Assembly: GCA_946885755.1 (NCBI GenBank) | Contig: CAMPHB010000037.1 | Coordinates: forward strand, 1 to 8,742 | Length of the DNA: 8,742 nucleotides | From: an uncultured Methylophaga sp. | GTDB lineage: Bacteria; Pseudomonadota; Gammaproteobacteria; Nitrosococcales; Methylophagaceae | Direction: 5' to 3' | Shown here: positions 6,048 through 8,742 of the stretch, piece by piece | Layout of the letters: every line of letters begins with the position of its first letter | Numbering within the stretch: position 1 is the first letter of the stretch | Position numbers and translations under genes: made by a program | Notes under the pieces: model-generated | Told to the model about the DNA's origin: nothing | What the model saw: the letters and a program-made list of their open reading frames with translations, nothing else | Database searches by the model: none

Positions 6048-8021
6048 ATGAAACGTAATTACCTAGCCTGGCTTGGCCCCTATCAAATTCTGCTGAAATT
6101 GTTACTGGTAGGGCTGGCAATTTTATCCTTATCTCGCTGGGGCCTGGCTATTTGGCAGTGGGAAAGGGTTACTGCGGCAATAGATATACCGACTTTTGTT
6201 ATCCAGGGTATTCGTGCTGATCTCATCATGATGGGCATGTTAATTGCACCACTGGCATTGTTGATGCCGCTATTGGTGAATAAATTTACCTGGGCTTTAT
6301 GGCAAAAAGTGGTCTGGGTTTGGGGTGTGTTTATCATCATATTGGTGGTATTTATGGAAACCGCCACACCTGCTTTTATTATCCAGTATGACTTGCGCCC
6401 CAACAGGTTGTTTGTTGAATATCTTCAGTACCCAAAGGAAGTCTTTTCAACATTATGGGAAGGATTTAGGGCGCCACTTATCATCGGTATCTCCCTGACC
6501 ATTATTGCGGGTCTGATTATCAGCAAGGTTTTGCAGAAATGGTTGTCGCAGTATCGGCTTGACTGGCCGGTATGGAAGCTTTGGTTAACCTGGCCAGTTC
6601 TGGTATTACTTCTGGTGGTGATGATTCGTTCAACGCTGGCACACCGACCTGCAAATCCAGCGATTTTTGCTATAACCTCAGATGCCATGGTGAACAGTCT
6701 TATCATCAACTCCAGTTGGTCAGTTTATTTCGCAATCTACAATATGCAGCATGAGGCGGAAGCCGGCGAAGTTTATGGGACGCTAACCGATGATGAGATC
6801 ATGGCAGAAATGGACCAAAACTATCCTTGGTTAAACGCTGATCCGGATGCGCCGTTTCCGACCTTAAACAAACGTCAAGCATCGATAAAACGCAACAAAC
6901 CACTCAACCTTGTGATTATTCTTGAAGAGAGTATGGGGGCAACGTTTGTGGAATCGCTGGGCGGTGAACACGCAGTAACCCCCGAACTTGAAAAGCTTAA
7001 AGATAAAGGTTGGTGGTTTGAACAGCTGTATGCCACGGGTACACGCTCTGTTCGCGGAATTGAGGCGACCGTCAGTGGCTTTTTGCCTACCCCTGCAAGA
7101 AGTGTCGTCAAGCTCTCTCTATCACAGCAGAATTTCTTTACCATTGCAGATTTATTGAATCATAAGGGCTACTTCACTGAATTTATCTATGGTGGCGAAT
7201 CGCACTTTGACAATATGGCGACATTCTTTATTGGCAATGGCTTTGAGTCGGTTATCGATCAAGACAACTATGAGAATCCTGTCTTCGAAGGCAGCTGGGG
7301 TGTTTCGGACGAGGACTTGTTTAACAAAGCCCATAATCGCATCAGCGAAATGCACCAAAAAGGACAGCCTTACTTTAGTTTGGTATTTACATCCAGTAAC
7401 CATTCGCCCTATGAGTTTCCGGATGGACGAATCGACCTTCATGTTCCTGAGAAGCAGACCGATTTGAATGCTGTTAAATATGCCGATTACGCCTTAGGCG
7501 CGTTTTTTGATAAGGCTATGCAAAGCGACTATTGGCAAGACACCCTATTTTTGGTTATTGCTGATCATGATCTGAATGTATATGGTGATGCTTTGGTACC
7601 TATCGAAAGATTCCAAATCCCGGGGCTCATCCTTGGCGCTGATATTAAGCCAAAGCGAATTAAGACGGTGGCAAGTCAGATTGATATGGCACCTACCTTA
7701 TTGTCGTTGATGGGGATTTCGGCGGAAACACCAATGATCGGCAGAGATCTGAGCCGTCCTGAAGAGCACCAATCGCCAGGTCGTGCCTTGATGCAATTTG
7801 CTAACTACTTTGCGTTAATGCAGGGTGAAAAAGTGACTGTGTTGAGGCCTCAAAAAGAGGCACTTGAGGGCTATTATTCACCTGATGAACGGCAGTTAAA
7901 AATTATCGGACCAGCAAAAAAAGAAGATGCACACGAAGCGTTGGCACATGTTTTACTGCCATCATGGCTTTATCGTCAGCAGCTTTACGATATGCCACTC
8001 GGACATCCGGCGCACAGATGA
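6048..8021 (+). CDS. LtaS/OpgB(MdoB)-type phosphoglycerol transferase, alkaline-phosphatase superfamily membrane enzyme
   Basis: 657 residues. An N-terminal membrane part has about five TM segments (roughly 13-33, 53-77, 86-106, 143-163, 174-194). A periplasmic linker leads to a sulfatase-fold catalytic domain (about 285-560). Candidate metal and nucleophile positions are E294 in L-E-E-S-M-G, T332 in T-G-T-R-S-V-R-G, H452 in S-S-N-H-S-P-Y, and D506-H507 in I-A-D-H-D; these correspond to E255, T300, H416 and D475-H476 of LtaS. The enzyme is therefore likely active. Family members move glycerol-1-phosphate from phosphatidylglycerol to a glycan or glycolipid and leave diacylglycerol. The T-G-T-R-x-V-R-G block argues for this class rather than EptA-type phosphoethanolamine transferases, which carry a G-E-S-A-R type motif. 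The acceptor is unknown: no glucan-backbone genes are visible. It is the last gene of the operon, ahead of a strong terminator. The ribosome site is weak, and translation may depend partly on the upstream genes. Confidence 0.9.
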   Translation: MKRNYLAWLGPYQILLKLLLVGLAILSLSRWGLAIWQWERVTAAIDIPTFVIQGIRADLIMMGMLIAPLALLMPLLVNKFTWALWQKVVWVWGVFIIILVVFMETATPAFIIQYDLRPNRLFVEYLQYPKEVFSTLWEGFRAPLIIGISLTIIAGLIISKVLQKWLSQYRLDWPVWKLWLTWPVLVLLLVVMIRSTLAHRPANPAIFAITSDAMVNSLIINSSWSVYFAIYNMQHEAEAGEVYGTLTDDEIMAEMDQNYPWLNADPDAPFPTLNKRQASIKRNKPLNLVIILEESMGATFVESLGGEHAVTPELEKLKDKGWWFEQLYATGTRSVRGIEATVSGFLPTPARSVVKLSLSQQNFFTIADLLNHKGYFTEFIYGGESHFDNMATFFIGNGFESVIDQDNYENPVFEGSWGVSDEDLFNKAHNRISEMHQKGQPYFSLVFTSSNHSPYEFPDGRIDLHVPEKQTDLNAVKYADYALGAFFDKAMQSDYWQDTLFLVIADHDLNVYGDALVPIERFQIPGLILGADIKPKRIKTVASQIDMAPTLLSLMGISAETPMIGRDLSRPEEHQSPGRALMQFANYFALMQGEKVTVLRPQKEALEGYYSPDERQLKIIGPAKKEDAHEALAHVLLPSWLYRQQLYDMPLGHPAHR

Positions 8022-8165
8022 TTGTAATGCGCTCTATAAAATAATAAGTTTCAGGTATTGCCCCTTATTTTTTGCTGCTGAAAAGTGCCCTGACACGTTT
8101 ATCGGGCCTTGGGGTAAGCAGAATACTGGTATCCGTTTTATATAGTTTTATTTTTAGCTAACATA

Positions 8166-8198
8166 AAAAAACACCCCGGTGATACCGGGGTGTTTTTT
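8166..8198. terminator. Strong bidirectional Rho-independent terminator
   Basis: A perfect 15-bp inverted repeat with a 3-nt loop (GAT, 8181-8183). The GC core is ACACCCCGGT / ACCGGGGTGT, flanked by six A on the left and six T on the right. The T-run serves the plus-strand operon, and the A-run becomes a T-run for the minus-strand gene ending at 8228. It lies 144 bp after the phosphoglycerol transferase stop and 29 bp beyond the end of the convergent gene. The 8022-8165 stretch before it holds no convincing gene. Confidence 0.95.
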
Positions 8199-8227
8199 AG
8201 GTTATAACTTCATGAAGCTGTTACTTC

Positions 8228-8742
8228 TTAATTTAGAACTGTGACGCCCTCTGCCATCAACTCCATTGATTCAAGAAGGTCATCTTCCATATAGCCATCG
8301 ACGCTGACTAAATCACCAACATCAACTTGCTGATAGCCGATGTTATCTAATGGGTCATAGAACAGCTCTGTTGTATCAACAGTTACTGATTGAATCCCTT
8401 TATCGATAGTGAATTCTCCTGAATCAACATTAGTTACAGTGCCGACTACAGTGGTCTCACCAACATCAATAGGGCTTGTATCAGTGAATGAAGTAGTTTC
8501 TTCATCATCTGAGTTTGCATAAAAGTAGGTGCCTAAGTCTTCTACATAGACACTACCAGCTTCAATCTTAGAAACCTCTGCAAAATCATCATCAATTTCA
8601 CCATAGACGCGAACTTTATCACCATCAAACAGCAGTGCGCCTTCTTCATCCACCCATGACCAATCGTCCATTTCGACTAAGATAGTACCTTTGCCATAAT
8701 CCAATGTGAAACTGTTTGGCTTTGTTTCAACAGCAGTACCAC
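8228..8742 (-). CDS. Acidic protein of tandem OB-like (DUF5666-type) repeats, 5' end outside the window
   Basis: About 170 C-terminal residues are visible. The frame stays open to the window edge, so the TTG at 8702-8704 is an internal Leu codon and not the start. Two copies of a roughly 75-90-residue beta-rich unit can be lined up. Each begins G-T-x-V, continues with S-x-F-T-(L/I)-D or S-G-E-F-T-I-D, and later has a D-x-V-x-V-x-G strand followed by an acidic turn and a final E-rich strand. This pattern is like DUF5666/OB-fold repeat proteins, which are usually exported; that family name is by resemblance. The visible part is very rich in Asp/Glu and has only a handful of Lys/Arg, as in secreted, periplasmic or salt-adapted proteins. 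A signal peptide cannot be judged because the N-terminus is missing. No function is known. The gene shares its terminator with the convergent operon. Confidence 0.8.
   Translation of the reverse strand, partial: GTAVETKPNSFTLDYGKGTILVEMDDWSWVDEEGALLFDGDKVRVYGEIDDDFAEVSKIEAGSVYVEDLGTYFYANSDDEETTSFTDTSPIDVGETTVVGTVTNVDSGEFTIDKGIQSVTVDTTELFYDPLDNIGYQQVDVGDLVSVDGYMEDDLLESMELMAEGVTVLN

Noticed and set aside
6048..8021. EptA-type phosphoethanolamine transferase
   Set aside because: It lacks the G-E-S-A-R type motif and the Cys-containing nucleophile loop of EptA; the T-G-T-R-S-V-R-G block and five-TM layout fit the LtaS/OpgB class.
8072..8113. A second hairpin between GCCC and GGGC in the region after the operon
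   Set aside because: Only a 4-bp core pairs with a large loop and no T-tract follows; the real terminator is the 15-bp stem at 8166-8198.
7927..8145. A 72-codon plus-strand frame at the end of the phosphoglycerol transferase gene
   Set aside because: It overlaps the transferase 3' end out of frame, has no convincing ribosome site, and its product has an odd His/Cys/Phe composition with no recognisable motif.
8702..8704. TTG as the start codon of the minus-strand acidic protein
   Set aside because: The same frame continues without a stop to the window edge, and the upstream residues extend the repeat (G-T-A-V, S-F-T-L-D). The gene is 5'-truncated by the window.

Overview
The window reads as chromosomal DNA from a gammaproteobacterium of moderate GC content. 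The basis is a DgkA very close to the E. coli enzyme, an OmpR-type two-component pair, a Sad/YneI-like aldehyde dehydrogenase tail, and a two-membrane set of envelope proteins. The genus cannot be fixed from the sequence; a marine methylotroph or a related lineage would fit but is only a guess. I see no tRNA, rRNA, insertion sequence, CRISPR array or phage gene.

Layout. Positions 1-158 are the 3' end of an aldehyde dehydrogenase (+), followed by a hairpin terminator near 215-245. A VTT/TVP38 (SNARE-associated, DedA-superfamily) membrane protein lies at 413-1090 (+). It converges, across only 16 bp, on a large minus-strand gene (1107-3329). That gene encodes a two-TM chimera: a periplasmic calcineurin-like phosphoesterase fold that has lost essentially all its metal ligands, joined through a second TM to a cytoplasmic GT4 glycosyltransferase. 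A 332-bp divergent intergenic region (3330-3661) holds several inverted repeats. It is followed by a tight plus-strand operon: OmpR-family response regulator (3662-4369), sensor kinase (4366-5643, ATGA overlap), diacylglycerol kinase dgkA (5649-6026) and an LtaS/OpgB-type phosphoglycerol transferase (6048-8021). A strong, symmetrical 15-bp-stem terminator (8166-8198) closes the operon. It probably also serves the convergent minus-strand gene at 8228-8742, an acidic protein of tandem OB-like (DUF5666-type) repeats whose 5' end lies outside the window.

How the genes may work together. An LtaS/OpgB-type enzyme takes sn-glycerol-1-phosphate from phosphatidylglycerol and releases diacylglycerol. 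DgkA re-phosphorylates diacylglycerol to phosphatidic acid. A GT4 enzyme of the type beside them often glycosylates diacylglycerol. VTT proteins are linked to lipid or lipid-carrier movement across membranes. The most economical reading is a regulated envelope-lipid module in which diacylglycerol is the shared currency and a dedicated two-component system sets output. The phosphoglycerol acceptor is not identifiable here, and the glycosyltransferase's membership of the same pathway is inferred from adjacency and fold only.

The most unusual item is the pseudo-phosphoesterase/glycosyltransferase fusion, in which a presumed sensor or scaffold domain outside the membrane is tied to a glycosyltransferase inside.
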